Shown here in pieces: positions 50,453 through 62,151 of a stretch of 64,000 nt of DNA. The stretch's first letter is position 1. The number at the start of each line of letters is the position of its first letter. Under the pieces are notes generated by a model that worked only from the letters and a program-made list of their open reading frames with translations, was not told the DNA's origin and ran no database searches. The translations under genes were made by a program, and so were the position numbers. Origin of the DNA: Caulobacter sp. UNC358MFTsu5.1 (GTDB taxonomy: Bacteria; Pseudomonadota; Alphaproteobacteria; Caulobacterales; Caulobacteraceae); contig NZ_JONW01000007.1 in NCBI RefSeq assembly GCF_000712075.1, positions 434,001 to 498,000 of the forward strand. The letters are read 5' to 3'.

Positions 50453-52513
50453 ATGGCAATCGCCAAGGTCAACGGCGTCGAGGTCGAGTTCGAGCCCGGC
50501 ATGACGGTTCTGCAGGTGGCGGAGCTGGCCGGGGAAGAGATCCCGCGTTTCTGCTATCACGAGCGTCTGAGCATCGCCGGCAACTGCCGCATGTGCCTGG
50601 TCGAGGTGAAGCCCGGTCCGCCGAAGCCGCAGGCGTCGTGCGCCCTGCCGGCCGCCGAGGGCCAGGAGATCTTCACCAAGACCCCGATGGTCAAGAAGGC
50701 CCGCGAAGGGGTGATGGAGTTCCTGCTCATCAACCACCCGCTGGATTGCCCGATCTGCGACCAGGGCGGCGAGTGCGACCTGCAGGACCAGGCCATGGGC
50801 TATGGCCGCGACGACAGCCGTTACGAAGAGAACAAGCGCGCGGTCGAAGAGAAGGCCATGGGCCCGCTCATCAAGACCGTGATGACCCGCTGCATCCAGT
50901 GCACGCGCTGCGTCCGCTTCATCACCGAGGTGGCCGGCTCGCCGGAGATCGGTCTGATCTCGCGCGGCGAAGACGTTGAAATCACGACCTATCTGGGCGC
51001 GGCGGTGACGTCGGAGCTGAGCGCCAACGTCATCGACCTGTGCCCGGTCGGCGCCCTGACCTCCAAGCCCTACGCCTTCGAGGCGCGGCCCTGGGAGCTG
51101 AAGAAGACCGAGAGCGTGGACGTCATGGACGCCCTGGGCTCCGCCATCCGCGTCGACGCCCGCGGCGCCGCGGTGCTCCGCGTGCTGCCGCGCGTCAACG
51201 AGGACGTCAACGAGGAGTGGATCAGCGACAAGACGCGCTACGCCGTCGACGGCCTGCAGCGTCAGCGCCTGGACCGCCCGTACGTCCGCGTCGGCGGCAA
51301 GCTGCAGCCGGCCTCGTGGGCCCAGGCCTTCGCCGCCGTCGCCGCCAAGATCAAGGCCGCCAAGCCGGAGCGCGTCGGCGTCATCGCCGGCGACCTGCAG
51401 GACGCCGAGAGCCTGAAGGCCACCAAGGACCTCTTCACCGCCCTGGGCGTGAAGAACCTGGACGCCCGCCAGGACGGCTCGGCCCTGGGCGCCGGCCCGC
51501 GCGAAAGCTGGTTGTTCAACTCGACCATCGCCGGCGTCGAGAACGCCGACGTGGTGCTGTTCGTCGGCGCCAATCCGCGCCTCGAGGCCCCGGTCCTGAA
51601 CGCCCGCTTCCGCAAGCAGTGGATCGCCGGCAAGACCCGCTTCGGCGTGATCGGCGAACAGGCCGACCTGACCTTCGACTACGACTACCTGGGCGCCGGG
51701 ACCAAGACCCTGTCGGGCCTGGCCAAGGCCAAGAACGACTTCGTCACGGCCCTGAAGAACGCCGAGCGTCCGGCCATCATCATCGGCCAGGGCGCGCTGA
51801 GCCGCGCCGACGGCGCCGCCGTGCTGAAGGCCGCCGCCGCCGTGGCCAAGACCTTCGGCGTCGTGCGCGACGGCTGGAACGGCTGGAACGTGCTGCACAC
51901 CGCCGCGGCGCGCGTGGCCGGCCTGGACCTGGGCTTCGTCCCGGGCGAGGGCGGCCTGTCGACGGCGGACATGCTGAAGCCGGGCGCGCTGGACGTGCTG
52001 TTCCTGCTGGGCGCCGACGAGTGCGAGACCGCCGCCTCGGACGCCTTCAAGGTCTATCTGGGCACCCACGGCGACAACGGCGCCCACAAGGCCGACGTCA
52101 TCCTGCCGGGCGCGGCCTACACCGAGAAGAACGGCCTGTATGTGAACACCGAAGGCCGCGTCCAGATGGGCGAGCGCGCGGTGTTCCCGAAGGGCGAGGC
52201 CAAGGAAGACTGGTCGATCCTGCGGGCCCTGTCCGAGCACCTGGGCGCCAAGCTGCCCTACGACAGCCTGGACCAGCTGCGCGCCAAGCTGTTCGCCGAG
52301 CACCCCACCTTTGGCCAGATCGACTACGCCCCGGGTTCGGTGGCGACGTCGTTCGACCTGTCGGGCCTGGGCGGCGCGGGCGAGCTGTCGGACGCTCCGT
52401 TCGAAAGCCCGATCAAGGCCTTCCACCTGACCAACCCCATCGCGCGCGCCAGCGTGACCATGGCCGAATGCGCGGCCACGGCTTCGGGCGCCGCCAAGAT
52501 CGCGGCGGAGTAG
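50453..52513 (+). CDS. nuoG: complex I subunit NuoG
   Basis: 75-kDa iron-sulfur subunit (686 aa). N-terminal 2Fe-2S ligands are in [19 protein letters not shown] (near residue 34), His-Cys3 ligands in [15 protein letters not shown], and 4Fe-4S ligands in [10 protein letters not shown] and DLCPVGAL. The C-terminal molybdopterin-oxidoreductase-like domain (from about 220) has lost its cofactor, as is usual in NuoG. Confidence 0.98.
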   Translation: MAIAKVNGVEVEFEPGMTVLQVAELAGEEIPRFCYHERLSIAGNCRMCLVEVKPGPPKPQASCALPAAEGQEIFTKTPMVKKAREGVMEFLLINHPLDCPICDQGGECDLQDQAMGYGRDDSRYEENKRAVEEKAMGPLIKTVMTRCIQCTRCVRFITEVAGSPEIGLISRGEDVEITTYLGAAVTSELSANVIDLCPVGALTSKPYAFEARPWELKKTESVDVMDALGSAIRVDARGAAVLRVLPRVNEDVNEEWISDKTRYAVDGLQRQRLDRPYVRVGGKLQPASWAQAFAAVAAKIKAAKPERVGVIAGDLQDAESLKATKDLFTALGVKNLDARQDGSALGAGPRESWLFNSTIAGVENADVVLFVGANPRLEAPVLNARFRKQWIAGKTRFGVIGEQADLTFDYDYLGAGTKTLSGLAKAKNDFVTALKNAERPAIIIGQGALSRADGAAVLKAAAAVAKTFGVVRDGWNGWNVLHTAAARVAGLDLGFVPGEGGLSTADMLKPGALDVLFLLGADECETAASDAFKVYLGTHGDNGAHKADVILPGAAYTEKNGLYVNTEGRVQMGERAVFPKGEAKEDWSILRALSEHLGAKLPYDSLDQLRAKLFAEHPTFGQIDYAPGSVATSFDLSGLGGAGELSDAPFESPIKAFHLTNPIARASVTMAECAATASGAAKIAAE

Positions 52514-52517
52514 GCCG

Positions 52518-53588
52518 GTGAGCGAATTCTTCTCGAACCCCGCGGTGACCTGGACCCTGCTGACGACCGGCGGGATCCTGCTGGTCGTGATCTGGGTGCT
52601 GCTGAGCCTGGCGTTCCTGCTGCTGGCCGACCGCAAGATCTGGGCCGGCGTGCAGATGCGCAAGGGCCCCAACGTGGTGGGTCCGTTCGGCCTGCTGCAG
52701 TCCTTCGCCGACTTCTTCAAGTTCGTGCTGAAGGAGATCATCATCCCGGCCGGCGCCGACAAGGTGATCTTCCTGCTGGCCCCGCTGCTGAGCCTGGTCC
52801 TGGCCTTCGTGGGCTGGGCCGTGGTGCCGTTCGCGCCGGGCTGGGTGGTCTCCAACCTCAACGTCGGCATCCTGTACCTGCTGGCGATGAGCTCGCTGGG
52901 CGTCTACGGCATCATCATGGGCGGCTGGGCTTCGAACTCGAAGTACCCGTTCCTGGGCGCGCTGCGCTCGGCGGCGCAGATGGTGTCGTACGAAGTCTCG
53001 ATCGGTCTGATCATCATCACGGTGATCCTGCTGGCCGGTTCGATGAACCTGTCGACCATCGTCGAGAAGCAGTCGGGCTGGATCTGGAACTGGAACGTCT
53101 TCGGCGGCGGCCTGCACAACCTGGTCCTGATCCCGGTCATGGTCATCGCCATGGGCATGTTCTTCATCTCGGCCCTGGCCGAGACCAACCGCCCGCCGTT
53201 CGACCTGCCCGAAGCCGAATCCGAACTCGTGGCCGGTTATCAGGTCGAGTACAGCTCGACCCCGTACCTGCTGTTCATGGTCGCCGAATATTCGAACATC
53301 GTCCTGATGTGCGCGATGATCAGCGTCCTGTTCTTCGGCGGCTGGAACCCGGGCTTCCCGACGGGCTTCCTGGCCAGCTGGCCGCTGTTCCTGGCCAATC
53401 TGTTCCTGGCCCTGGTGTTCTTCGCCAAGATCGTCTTCTGGTTCTTCATGATCGCCATGGCCAAGGCCATCGTGCCCCGCTACCGCTACGACCAGCTGAT
53501 GCGGCTGGGCTGGAAGGTCTTCCTGCCGATGTCGCTGGTGCTGGTGCTGCTGGTTTCGGCTTGGCGCATCTTCGGGATACAGGGGTGA
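52518..53588 (+). CDS. nuoH: complex I subunit NuoH
   Basis: Membrane subunit at the junction with the peripheral arm (356 aa, eight or so helices). Contains [47 protein letters not shown] (the quinone-entry loop) and a C-terminal [16 protein letters not shown] start 4 nt after the nuoG stop; the stop overlaps the next small gene in GTGA. Confidence 0.98.
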   Translation: MSEFFSNPAVTWTLLTTGGILLVVIWVLLSLAFLLLADRKIWAGVQMRKGPNVVGPFGLLQSFADFFKFVLKEIIIPAGADKVIFLLAPLLSLVLAFVGWAVVPFAPGWVVSNLNVGILYLLAMSSLGVYGIIMGGWASNSKYPFLGALRSAAQMVSYEVSIGLIIITVILLAGSMNLSTIVEKQSGWIWNWNVFGGGLHNLVLIPVMVIAMGMFFISALAETNRPPFDLPEAESELVAGYQVEYSSTPYLLFMVAEYSNIVLMCAMISVLFFGGWNPGFPTGFLASWPLFLANLFLALVFFAKIVFWFFMIAMAKAIVPRYRYDQLMRLGWKVFLPMSLVLVLLVSAWRIFGIQG

Positions 53589-53833
53589 TCGGGAAGGGGA
53601 CATACCTGGCGCTGACCGCGCTGGGTCTGGCCCTGGCCGGCTGCGCCACCGACGGCGCGGCGCCGGCCAAGACGTCCTATTCGCTGGGGCGCGGCACGGT
53701 CTCCTACGACCAGCTGCGGCGCGACAGCGAGCGATGCGCCGCCGACGGCGGCAAGATCGAAGCCAAGCAGGAGGGGGGCGACCCCGCTCAGCTTTCGAAC
53801 TACACCTGCGTCATTCCGAAGGGCGGAAAATGA
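53585..53833 (+). CDS. small lipoprotein in nuo operon
   Basis: An 82-aa lipoprotein. The signal peptide ([20 protein letters not shown]) ends in a lipobox LAGC. The mature part has two further Cys residues ([12 protein letters not shown]). GTG start overlaps the nuoH stop; its own stop overlaps the next ATG in ATGA. Function unknown; only position links it to complex I. Confidence 0.75.
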   Translation: MIGKGTYLALTALGLALAGCATDGAAPAKTSYSLGRGTVSYDQLRRDSERCAADGGKIEAKQEGGDPAQLSNYTCVIPKGGK

Positions 53834-54066
53834 CGCGGAAGGCGCGCTGGACCGGAATGATCGCCTTGATCGTCCTGTCCGGATGCGCCGGCTTGGAGCA
53901 CCCGCGCGGCCTTCCGCCGCCACGGACCGGCTCCATGGACGAACAGGTCGAGGCGCGGCGGCAAGCCGAGGCCAAGACCAAGGAATGCGTGATCCGGCAG
54001 TCCATCCGCCGGGAACAGGTCGAAGCGGGCAGGGACGTACGTCCCCTCCCAAAAGAGAAGTGTTAG
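53830..54066 (+). CDS. second small lipoprotein in nuo operon
   Basis: A 78-aa lipoprotein ([19 protein letters not shown] lipobox LSGC) with a helical, charged C-terminal half ([31 protein letters not shown]) and a terminal Cys. Overlaps the preceding small lipoprotein gene by 4 nt and precedes nuoI by 10 nt. No family recognised. Confidence 0.72.
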   Translation: MTRKARWTGMIALIVLSGCAGLEHPRGLPPPRTGSMDEQVEARRQAEAKTKECVIRQSIRREQVEAGRDVRPLPKEKC

Positions 54067-54076
54067 GAGAGCTCTG

Positions 54077-54568
54077 GTGTTCCAGCGCATCACACAGGCG
54101 GTCAAGGGCGTGGCCCTGCTCGACTTCGCGGGCGCCTTCGGCCTGGGCATGAAGTACATGCTCGCGCCGAAGAAGACGGTGATCTATCCGAACGAGCGCG
54201 GCCCGCAGTCGCCCCGTTTCCGCGGCGAGCACGCCCTACGCCGCTATCCGTCGGGCGAAGAGCGCTGCATCGCCTGCAAGCTGTGCGAGGCCATCTGCCC
54301 GGCCCAGGCCATCACCATCGAGGCCGAGCCGCGCGACGACGGCAGCCGCCGCACGACCCGCTACGACATCGACATGGTCAAGTGCATCTACTGCGGCCTG
54401 TGCCAGGAGGCCTGCCCGGTGGACGCCATCGTCGAGGGCCCGAACATCGAGTTCGCGGTCGAGACGCGCGAAGAGCTCTACTACGACAAGGAAAAGCTGC
54501 TCGACAACGGCGACCGTTGGGAACGGCTGATCGCGAAGAATCTGGAGTTGGACGCGCCCTACCGCTAA
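54077..54568 (+). CDS. nuoI: complex I subunit NuoI
   Basis: Ferredoxin-like subunit with 4Fe-4S clusters N6a and N6b (163 aa). Ligands are Cys64, 67, 70, 74 ([12 protein letters not shown]) and Cys103, 106, 109, 113 ([12 protein letters not shown]). GTG start 10 nt after the lipoprotein gene, with GGAGAG upstream. Confidence 0.98.
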   Translation: MFQRITQAVKGVALLDFAGAFGLGMKYMLAPKKTVIYPNERGPQSPRFRGEHALRRYPSGEERCIACKLCEAICPAQAITIEAEPRDDGSRRTTRYDIDMVKCIYCGLCQEACPVDAIVEGPNIEFAVETREELYYDKEKLLDNGDRWERLIAKNLELDAPYR

Positions 54569-54651
54569 AGGACGGGGCGCGATTCAGAGGGTAAGCGACC
54601 GGTCCCCCGACCCGTCGTTGTTTTATGGTTTTTGAGGGAGCACCTGGGCCA

Positions 54652-55269
54652 ATGGCCTTGCCGGCGATAGCTTTCTATTTGCTCGCGGTAGCGACCGTGG
54701 TGGCGGGTCTTCTCGTCGTCTCGGCCAAGAACCCCGTGCACTCGGTGCTCTTCCTGATCACCGCCTTCTTCTCGGCCGCGGGCCTCTTCGTCCTGATGGG
54801 CGCGGAGTTCCTCGCGATGCTGCTGATCGTCGTCTATGTGGGCGCGGTCGCGGTGCTGTTCCTGTTCGTCGTGATGATGCTCGACGTGGACTTCGCCGAG
54901 CTGCGGCAGGGCTTCGCCCAGTACCTGCCGATCGGCGGCCTGGTCGGCGGCGTGCTGACGATCGAGATGATCATGGTGGCGGCCTCGGTCGTCGCCGGCG
55001 GCGCGGCCGGCAAGAACGCCGAGCCCCTGGCCTCGCCGGTCGGCGTGCCGAACACCGAGGCGATCGGCCGGGTGCTCTACACCGACTACGTCTTCTTCTT
55101 CCAACTGGCGGGCCTGGTGCTGCTGGTGGCCATGATCGGCGCCATCGTCCTGACCCTGCGTCACAAGCCGGGCGTCAAGCGCCAGAACATCGGCAAGCAG
55201 AACGCCCGCACGCCCAAGACCGGGATGGAACTGGTGCAAATCAAGCCGGGCGAGGGGATCAGCGAATGA
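54652..55269 (+). CDS. nuoJ: complex I subunit NuoJ
   Basis: Membrane subunit (205 aa, five helices) near the quinone channel. Contains [56 protein letters not shown], including the unusual broken helix TM3. I start at ATG 54652; an earlier in-frame ATG at 54625 lacks a ribosome-binding site. The 83-bp gap after nuoI is the largest in the operon. Stop overlaps nuoK. Confidence 0.97.
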   Translation: MALPAIAFYLLAVATVVAGLLVVSAKNPVHSVLFLITAFFSAAGLFVLMGAEFLAMLLIVVYVGAVAVLFLFVVMMLDVDFAELRQGFAQYLPIGGLVGGVLTIEMIMVAASVVAGGAAGKNAEPLASPVGVPNTEAIGRVLYTDYVFFFQLAGLVLLVAMIGAIVLTLRHKPGVKRQNIGKQNARTPKTGMELVQIKPGEGISE

Positions 55270-55571
55270 TCGGCCTGTCTCACTATCTCGTCGTCGCCGC
55301 CATCCTGTTCACGATCGGCGTCTTCGGCATCTTCGTGAACCGCAAGAACATCATCGTCATCCTGATGTCGATCGAGCTGATCCTGCTGGCGGTGAACATC
55401 AACCTGGTGGCCTTCTCGGTCTTCCTGCATGACGTGGTGGGGCAGGTCTTCGCCATGTTCGTGCTGACCGTGGCCGCGGCCGAAGCGGCCGTCGGCCTGG
55501 CGATCCTGGTGACGTTCTTCCGTAACCGCGGTGACATCGCCGTCGACGACGCCAGCGTGATGAAGGGCTGA
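55266..55571 (+). CDS. nuoK: complex I subunit NuoK
   Basis: Small antiporter-related membrane subunit (101 aa, three helices). Conserved acidic residues are visible in [30 protein letters not shown] and [25 protein letters not shown] overlap with nuoJ. Confidence 0.98.
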   Translation: MIGLSHYLVVAAILFTIGVFGIFVNRKNIIVILMSIELILLAVNINLVAFSVFLHDVVGQVFAMFVLTVAAAEAAVGLAILVTFFRNRGDIAVDDASVMKG

Positions 55572-55576
55572 TCGCA

Positions 55577-57667
55577 GTGCAGACTCTCGTCACCATCCTC
55601 GTCCTCGCGCCGCTGGTCGCCGCGATCGTCGCCGGCCTCTTCGGCCGCCGCATCGGCAACGTCGCCTCGCAGGCGATCACCACGGGCGCGCTCATCCTCA
55701 GCTGCGCCCTGGGCTGGTACACGTTCAGCCAGTGGACCTGGGGGCACATGGAGGCCTTCACGGTCAACCTGCTGCCCTTCATCCACGTGGGCAACTTCGT
55801 CTCCAACTGGTCCATCCGCATCGACGCGCTGTCGAGCGTGATGCTGATCGTGGTGACGACGGTCTCGGCCCTCGTGCACATCTATTCCTGGGGCTACATG
55901 GCCGAGGACGACAGCAAGCCGCGCTTCTTCGCGTACCTGTCGCTGTTCACCTTCGCCATGCTGGCCCTGGTCACCGCCGCCGACTTCATGCAGCTGTTCT
56001 TCGGCTGGGAAGGGGTGGGCCTGGCCTCGTACCTGCTGATCGGCTTCTGGTTCAAGAAGGCCTCGGCCAGCAGCGCGGCCATCAAGGCCTTCGTCGTGAA
56101 CCGCGTGGGCGACTTCGGTTTCGCCCTGGGCATCATGACCACCTACTGGGCGTTCGGTTCGATCCAGTTCCACGAGATCTTCCCGCAGATCGCCGCCGGC
56201 GCTTCGCGCACCTGGGAGTTCGCGGGCCACACCTTCCCGCTGGTCGACATCGCCTGCTTCCTGCTGTTCATCGGCGCGATGGGCAAGTCGGCGCAGTTCT
56301 TCCTGCACACCTGGCTGCCGGACGCCATGGAAGGCCCGACCCCGGTCTCGGCCCTGATCCACGCGGCGACCATGGTCACCGCCGGCGTCTACATGCTGTG
56401 CCTGCTGTCGCCGATGTTCGAATACGCGCCAGTCGCCAAGAACATCGTCACGGTGATCGGCGCGGTCACGGCCCTGTTCGCCGCGACCGTCGGCCTGACC
56501 CAGAACGACATCAAGCGGGTGATCGCCTACTCGACCTGTTCGCAGCTGGGCTACATGTTCTTCGCGGCCGGCGTCGGCGCCTACCAGGCGGCGATGTTCC
56601 ACCTGTTCACCCACGCCTTCTTCAAGGCGCTGCTGTTCCTGGGCGCCGGTTCGGTGATCCACGGCATGCACCACGAGCAGGACATGCGCCGCTACGGCGC
56701 CCTGGCCAAGCTGCTGCCGGTGACCTTCCTGGCCATGACGATCGGCACGATCGCCATCACGGGCCTGGGCATCCCGCCGCTGCACCTGGGCTTCGCCGGC
56801 TTCTACTCGAAGGACACCATCATCGAGGTGGCGTTCGCCGCCGGCCAGCACAACGGCATCGCGCTGTTCGCCGGCGTGATCGGCGTGATCGTGGCGGGCC
56901 TGACCTCGTTCTACTCCTGGCGCCTGGCCTTCTTCACCTTCAACGGCAAGGCCCGCTGGGGCCACGACGATCATCACGCCGCCGACCATGGGCATGACGC
57001 GCACGACGCCCATGGCCATGACGACCACGCCCACGCCGAAACCCACGACGAGCCGCTTCCGGACGCGCACGACGACCATGGCCACGGCCATGATCACAAG
57101 CCGCACGAGAGCCCGTGGGTGATGCTGTTCCCGCTGGTCGTGCTGTCGATCGGCGCGGTGTTCGCCGGCTTCTTCTTCAACGACTTCTTCGTGGGCCACC
57201 ACCAGCAGGAGTTCTGGCGCGGCGCGATCGTCAACGCCCCGACCAACCACGTGCTGCACGAGGCCCACGAGGTTTCGGAGCTGGTGAAGTACAGCCCGCT
57301 GATCGCCTCGATCGTCGGCCTGCTGATCGCGGTCTGGGTCTATCTGGTGAAGGGCGACGAGCGCCTGGGCGAGAAGCTCGCGGCGCGCAACGGCCCGCTG
57401 TACGTCTTCTTCTACAACAAGTGGTTCTTCGACGAGCTGTACCAGGCCACCTTCGTGCGCTTGACCAAGTTCCTCGGCGACCTGTTCTGGAAGGGCGGCG
57501 ACCAGAAGCTGATCGACGGCTTCGGACCCGACGGCGTCAGCGCCGTCAGCTACGACGTCGGCCGTCGGACCGGCAAGCTGCAGTCCGGCTACCTCTACCA
57601 CTATGCGTTCGTCATGCTGCTCGGTGTCGCCGGGCTCCTGGCCTACGCCCTGTTCCGCTTCCACTAG
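55577..57667 (+). CDS. nuoL: complex I subunit NuoL
   Basis: Largest proton-pumping subunit (696 aa), Mrp-antiporter-like with about 14-16 helices. [19 protein letters not shown] and [38 protein letters not shown] contain the pump residues; the long lateral helix is at the C-terminal end. Residues 463-510 are a His/Asp-rich loop with 17 His in 48 residues, which most NuoL proteins lack. GTG start. No overlap with nuoM (9 nt gap). Confidence 0.97.
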   Translation: MQTLVTILVLAPLVAAIVAGLFGRRIGNVASQAITTGALILSCALGWYTFSQWTWGHMEAFTVNLLPFIHVGNFVSNWSIRIDALSSVMLIVVTTVSALVHIYSWGYMAEDDSKPRFFAYLSLFTFAMLALVTAADFMQLFFGWEGVGLASYLLIGFWFKKASASSAAIKAFVVNRVGDFGFALGIMTTYWAFGSIQFHEIFPQIAAGASRTWEFAGHTFPLVDIACFLLFIGAMGKSAQFFLHTWLPDAMEGPTPVSALIHAATMVTAGVYMLCLLSPMFEYAPVAKNIVTVIGAVTALFAATVGLTQNDIKRVIAYSTCSQLGYMFFAAGVGAYQAAMFHLFTHAFFKALLFLGAGSVIHGMHHEQDMRRYGALAKLLPVTFLAMTIGTIAITGLGIPPLHLGFAGFYSKDTIIEVAFAAGQHNGIALFAGVIGVIVAGLTSFYSWRLAFFTFNGKARWGHDDHHAADHGHDAHDAHGHDDHAHAETHDEPLPDAHDDHGHGHDHKPHESPWVMLFPLVVLSIGAVFAGFFFNDFFVGHHQQEFWRGAIVNAPTNHVLHEAHEVSELVKYSPLIASIVGLLIAVWVYLVKGDERLGEKLAARNGPLYVFFYNKWFFDELYQATFVRLTKFLGDLFWKGGDQKLIDGFGPDGVSAVSYDVGRRTGKLQSGYLYHYAFVMLLGVAGLLAYALFRFH

Positions 57668-57676
57668 GGAAGATCG

Positions 57677-59161
57677 ATGACCGGCCTTCTCAGCCTCACC
57701 ACCTTCGCCCCGCTCGTCGGCGTGGTCCTGCTGCTCGGCGCCCGCGCCCTGCACGGCGACAACGCCAAGACGGACAACCTGGCCAAGTGGATCGCCCTGG
57801 CGACCACCCTGGTCACCTTCGCCCTGTCGGTCGTGCTGGTCGCCCAGTTCGACGCCAAGGACCCGGGCTTCCAGTTCGTGGAAGACGTCAGCTGGTTCGC
57901 GGGTCTGCACTACCGCATGGGCGTGGACGGGATCTCGATCCTGTTCGTCCTGCTGACGACCTTCCTGCTGCCGATCTGCATCATCGCCGGCTGGAAGTCG
58001 GTCGAGAAGCGGGTGGTCGAATACCTGATCTGCTTCCTGGTCCTCGAGACCCTGGTGATCGGCGTGTTCTGCGCCCTGGACCTGATCCTGTTCTACCTCT
58101 TCTTCGAGGGCGGCCTGGTTCCGATGTTCCTGATCATCGGCATCTGGGGCGGCAAGCGCCGGGTCTACGCGGCCTACAAGTTTTTCCTCTACACGCTGCT
58201 CGGCTCGGTGCTGATGCTGGCCGCGATCCTGTCGATGATCTCGATCGCCCACACCTCGTCGATCCCGGCGCTGATGGTCTTCAAGTTCGCCCCGTGGCTG
58301 CAGACCTGGCTGTGGCTGGCCTTCTTCGCCAGCTTCGCGGTCAAGATGCCGATGTGGCCGGTCCACACCTGGCTGCCCGACGCCCACGTCGAGGCCCCGA
58401 CGGCCGGTTCGGTGATCCTGGCGGGCATCCTGCTGAAGATGGGCGGTTACGGCTTCCTGCGCTTCAGCCTGCCGATGTTCCCCAACGCCTCGGAGCTGTT
58501 CCAGCCGCTGGTGTTCGCCCTGTCGGCCATCGCCATCGTCTACACTTCGCTGGTCGCCTTCCGTCAGACCGACATCAAGAAGCTGATCGCCTATTCGTCC
58601 GTCGCCCACATGGGCTTCGTGACCATGGGCATCTTCTCGGGCAACGCCGCCGGCGAGCAGGGCGCGATCTTCCAGATGCTGAGCCACGGCCTGATCTCGG
58701 GCGCGCTCTTCCTCTGCGTCGGCGTGGTCTATGACCGCATGCACACCCGCGAGATCGCCTTCTACGGCGGCCTCACCAACCGCATGCCCTGGTACGCGGC
58801 CGTCTTCATGCTCTTCACCATGGGCAATGTCGGCCTGCCGGGCACCTCGGGCTTCGTCGGCGAGATCCTGACCATGACCGGCACCTACCAGGCCTCGACC
58901 TGGACGGCGCTGGTGGCGGCCTCGGGCGTCATCTTCTCGGCGGTCTACGCCCTGAACCTGTACCGTCGCGTGATGTTCGGCGAGATCGTCAATCCCGAGC
59001 TCAAGGACATCACCGACCTCGACAAGCGCGAGATCCTGATCTTCGCCCCGCTGATCATCGGCACCCTGGTGCTCGGCGTTTACCCCAATCTTGTGTTCAA
59101 CCTGACCGCGTCGTCCGTCGACGGGCTCGTCGGCGCCTGGCGCGCCGCCGTGGGCGGGTGA
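57677..59161 (+). CDS. nuoM: complex I subunit NuoM
   Basis: Proton-pumping antiporter-like subunit (494 aa, about 14 helices). The pump core is visible in [44 protein letters not shown] and [16 protein letters not shown] preceded by GGGAAGATCG. The reading frame runs to 59161. Confidence 0.98.
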   Translation: MTGLLSLTTFAPLVGVVLLLGARALHGDNAKTDNLAKWIALATTLVTFALSVVLVAQFDAKDPGFQFVEDVSWFAGLHYRMGVDGISILFVLLTTFLLPICIIAGWKSVEKRVVEYLICFLVLETLVIGVFCALDLILFYLFFEGGLVPMFLIIGIWGGKRRVYAAYKFFLYTLLGSVLMLAAILSMISIAHTSSIPALMVFKFAPWLQTWLWLAFFASFAVKMPMWPVHTWLPDAHVEAPTAGSVILAGILLKMGGYGFLRFSLPMFPNASELFQPLVFALSAIAIVYTSLVAFRQTDIKKLIAYSSVAHMGFVTMGIFSGNAAGEQGAIFQMLSHGLISGALFLCVGVVYDRMHTREIAFYGGLTNRMPWYAAVFMLFTMGNVGLPGTSGFVGEILTMTGTYQASTWTALVAASGVIFSAVYALNLYRRVMFGEIVNPELKDITDLDKREILIFAPLIIGTLVLGVYPNLVFNLTASSVDGLVGAWRAAVGG

Positions 59162-59169
59162 GGGACCCC

Positions 59170-60621
59170 ATGACGTTCGCCGCCAACTTCTCCCTCGTTC
59201 TCCCCGAAGTGATCCTGGGCCTCTCGGCCCTGGTTCTGCTGGTCTGGGGCGCCTTCCACGGCAAGGTCACGCCGCTGTTCAACGGCGCGGCCGTCCTGGC
59301 CTTGCTGGGCGCGGCGGTCGCCGCCGTGGTCGGACCGCACGGCCACGCCTTCAACGGCGTCTACGCCGCCGACGCCGCGGCCACCTACGCCAAGGTCGCG
59401 ATCTACGGCTTCAGCGCCATCGCCGTCATCCTGGGCGACCGCTGGCTGGCCGTCCGCGGCGACCAGAAGTTCGAGTTCGCCGTGCTGGTGGTCCTGTCGG
59501 CGCTGGGCATGGGCGTCACCGCCTCGGCCGGCGACCTGATCAGCCTCTATATCGGCGTCGAGCTGCAGTCGCTGGCCCTGTACGTCCTGGCCGCCTTCCG
59601 CCGCGACGACGCCAAGTCGTCGGAAGCGGGCCTGAAGTACTTCGTGCTGGGCGCGCTGTCGTCGGGCCTGCTGCTGTACGGCGCTTCGCTCATCTACGGT
59701 TTCGCGGGTTCCACCCGCTTCGCCGACATCGCCGCCGCCGGGGCCGCCGTCGCCCATGGCGCGCACGGCGTGGGCCTGCTGTTCGGCCTGGTGTTCCTGC
59801 TGTGCGGCCTGGCGTTCAAGGTCTCGGCCGCGCCGTTCCACATGTGGACGCCGGACGTCTACGAAGGCGCCCCGACCCCGGTCGTCGGCTTCTTCGCCGC
59901 CGCGCCCAAGCTGGCCGCCATGATGATGTTCGCCCGCGTGCTGGGCGACGCCTTCCCGGACTCGGTGGCCCAGTGGCGCCAGATCCTGGTGGTCACCGCG
60001 CTGCTGTCGGTCTTCGTCGGCGCCTTCGCCGGCCTGGCCCAGAACAACCTCAAGCGCCTGTGGGCCTACAGCTCGATCGCCAACGTCGGCTACGCCCTGC
60101 TGGGCGTGGCGACCGGCGGCGAGACCGGCCTGCACTCGATGCTGCTGTTCATGACGCTGTACATGGTCGACGTCACCGGCTTCTTCGCCTGCCTCCAGGC
60201 CCTGTCGCGCGACGGCAAGCCGATGGAGACCATCGAGGACATGGCGGGCCTGGTGAAGGAGCGTCCGGGCATCGCCCTGGCCATGACCGCGTTCTCGCTG
60301 TCGGCCCTGGGCCTGCCGCCGTTCTCGGGCTTCTGGGCCAAGTTCTACGTCTTCGGCGCGGCCATGGGCTCGGGCGACGTCATGCTGCAATGGGCGGCTG
60401 TGCTGGGCCTGGTCGGCAGCGTGGTGGCGGCGTTCTACTACCTGCGCCTGATCAAGACGATGTGGTTCGACGCGCCGGTCGCCGGCGTGGACAAGCCGCA
60501 GCCGACCGCCCGCGCGGTGGGCTTCGCCGCGGCGCTGTTCTCGTTCCCGATCGTGCTGGTCGCGCTGATCTGGCTGGACCCCGCCGCCAGGGCCGCCGCG
60601 GCGGCCTTTGGCCACGCGTGA
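59170..60621 (+). CDS. nuoN: complex I subunit NuoN
   Basis: Third antiporter-like pump subunit (483 aa). Contains SLYIGVELQSLALYVLAAFRRDD, FKVSAAPFHMWTPDVYEGAPTPVVGFFAAAPKLAAMM and YSSIANVGYALLG. I start at ATG 59170 with GAGGGA upstream; a GTG at 59158 overlapping nuoM is possible. Last nuo gene; the birA start lies across its stop. Confidence 0.98.
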   Translation: MTFAANFSLVLPEVILGLSALVLLVWGAFHGKVTPLFNGAAVLALLGAAVAAVVGPHGHAFNGVYAADAAATYAKVAIYGFSAIAVILGDRWLAVRGDQKFEFAVLVVLSALGMGVTASAGDLISLYIGVELQSLALYVLAAFRRDDAKSSEAGLKYFVLGALSSGLLLYGASLIYGFAGSTRFADIAAAGAAVAHGAHGVGLLFGLVFLLCGLAFKVSAAPFHMWTPDVYEGAPTPVVGFFAAAPKLAAMMMFARVLGDAFPDSVAQWRQILVVTALLSVFVGAFAGLAQNNLKRLWAYSSIANVGYALLGVATGGETGLHSMLLFMTLYMVDVTGFFACLQALSRDGKPMETIEDMAGLVKERPGIALAMTAFSLSALGLPPFSGFWAKFYVFGAAMGSGDVMLQWAAVLGLVGSVVAAFYYLRLIKTMWFDAPVAGVDKPQPTARAVGFAAALFSFPIVLVALIWLDPAARAAAAAFGHA

Positions 60622-60622
60622 C

Positions 60623-61369
60623 GTGACGGGCGAGTCCACGCCCGTCGTCGTCCTCGACGAGATCGACTCGACCAACGCCGAGGCCCGTCGCCGCGCGGAA
60701 GCGGGGGAGGCGGGCCCGGTCTGGCTGGTCGGCCTGCGCCAGACCGCCGGCCGGGGGCGGCGCGGCCGCGCCTGGGAGACCGGCGACGGCAACCTGGCCG
60801 CCACCCTGCTGTTTTCCACCGACAAGCCGCCGGGCGAGGCCGCCCAGGTGTCGTTCGTGGCTGCCCTGGCGGTCGCCGACCTGCTGGCGGCCTATGTGCC
60901 GGCGAGCCTGGTCAGCCTCAAATGGCCCAACGACCCGCTGCTGAGCGGGCTGAAGGTCAGCGGCATCCTCGTCGAGTCCGGGACCCGGCCGACCGGCGGC
61001 CTGTGGATCGCCGTGGGGATCGGGGTGAACCTGGCCCGCAAGCCGATCGACAGCGAACGCCCCGCCACGGCCCTGACCACCTGGCGCGACGCCCCGCCGC
61101 CGTCGCCCGTCGAGGCGATCGAGGTCCTGTCGGCCGCCTTCGCGCGCTGGAACGACGTCTGGCTGCGCCTGGGTTTCCCCGCCATCGCCGACGCCTGGAC
61201 CGCCCGCGCCCACGGCCTGGGCGAGGCCTGCGTCGCCCGCCTGGGGACCGAGACCCTGGAAGGGATCGCGGAAGGACTGGACGGCGACGGCGCGCTGCGT
61301 CTTCGTCTGGCCGACGGCCGACTGCGGCGGGTCACCGCCGGCGACGTCTTTTTCGGAGGGGCCTCCTGA
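60623..61369 (+). CDS. birA: biotin--[acetyl-CoA-carboxylase] ligase
   Basis: Makes biotinyl-AMP and biotinylates acetyl-CoA carboxylase. About 248 aa; the catalytic core only, without the N-terminal DNA-binding domain of E. coli BirA, so it is probably not a repressor. Motifs: [22 protein letters not shown] (the GRGRRG biotin loop), [20 protein letters not shown] (KWPND) and [13 protein letters not shown] 60623 just after the nuoN stop is preferred; a TTG at 60608 overlapping nuoN is the alternative. ATGA-type overlap with coaX. Confidence 0.93.
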   Translation: MTGESTPVVVLDEIDSTNAEARRRAEAGEAGPVWLVGLRQTAGRGRRGRAWETGDGNLAATLLFSTDKPPGEAAQVSFVAALAVADLLAAYVPASLVSLKWPNDPLLSGLKVSGILVESGTRPTGGLWIAVGIGVNLARKPIDSERPATALTTWRDAPPPSPVEAIEVLSAAFARWNDVWLRLGFPAIADAWTARAHGLGEACVARLGTETLEGIAEGLDGDGALRLRLADGRLRRVTAGDVFFGGAS

Positions 61370-62151
61370 TGCTGCTGGCCATCGAGCAAGGCAACACCAA
61401 CACCATGTTCGCCATCCACGACGGCGCGACCTGGATCGCCCAGTGGCGCGCGGCCACCGAGAGCACGCGCACGGCCGACGAATACGTGGTGTGGCTGTCG
61501 CAGCTGCTGTCGATGCAGGGCCTGGGCTTCCGCGCCATCGACTCGGTGATCATCTCCAGCGTGGTGCCGCAGTCGATCTTCAACCTGCGCAACCTGAGCC
61601 GGCGCTATTTCAACGTCGAGCCGCTGGTGATCGGCGAGAACGCCAAGCTGGGCGTCGACGTCCGCATCGACAAGCCTTCGGAGGCCGGCGCCGACCGCCT
61701 GGTCAACGCCGTGGGCGCGCACATGGTCTATCCCGGCCCGCTGATCGTCATCGACAGCGGCACGGCCACCACCTTCGACATCGTCGCCGCCGACGGCGCC
61801 TTCGAGGGCGGCATCATCGCCCCGGGCATCAACCTCTCCATGCAGGCCCTGCACGAGGCCGCCGCCAAGCTGCCGCGCATCGCCATCCAGCGCCCGGCCC
61901 GCAACCGCGTGGTCGGCACCGACACCGTCAGCGCCATGCAGTCGGGCGTGTTCTGGGGCTATATCTCGCTGATCGAGGGCCTTGTGGCCCGGATCAAGGC
62001 CGAACGGGCCGAACCCATGACCGTGGTCGCCACCGGCGGCGTCGCCTCGCTGTTCGAGGGCGCCACCGACAGCATCGACCACTTCGACTCAGATCTGACC
62101 ATCCGTGGTCTCCTCGAAATTCATCGTCGTAACACCCATTTAGAGACGTAA
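61369..62151 (+). CDS. coaX: type III pantothenate kinase
   Basis: First step of coenzyme A synthesis: phosphorylates pantothenate using ATP and a monovalent cation. The 260-aa chain starts [18 protein letters not shown]; the phosphate motif normally reads D-x-GNTN, and here Glu replaces the Asp. [29 protein letters not shown] and the C-terminal ATGGVASLF complete the family pattern. Overlaps birA (TGATG) and RNase J (TAATG). Confidence 0.95.
   Translation: MLLAIEQGNTNTMFAIHDGATWIAQWRAATESTRTADEYVVWLSQLLSMQGLGFRAIDSVIISSVVPQSIFNLRNLSRRYFNVEPLVIGENAKLGVDVRIDKPSEAGADRLVNAVGAHMVYPGPLIVIDSGTATTFDIVAADGAFEGGIIAPGINLSMQALHEAAAKLPRIAIQRPARNRVVGTDTVSAMQSGVFWGYISLIEGLVARIKAERAEPMTVVATGGVASLFEGATDSIDHFDSDLTIRGLLEIHRRNTHLET

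Noticed and set aside
55283..58744. 1153-codon reverse-strand open frame
   Set aside because: Antisense shadow of nuoK, nuoL and nuoM; Asp/Gln/His-rich repetitive composition with no family features.
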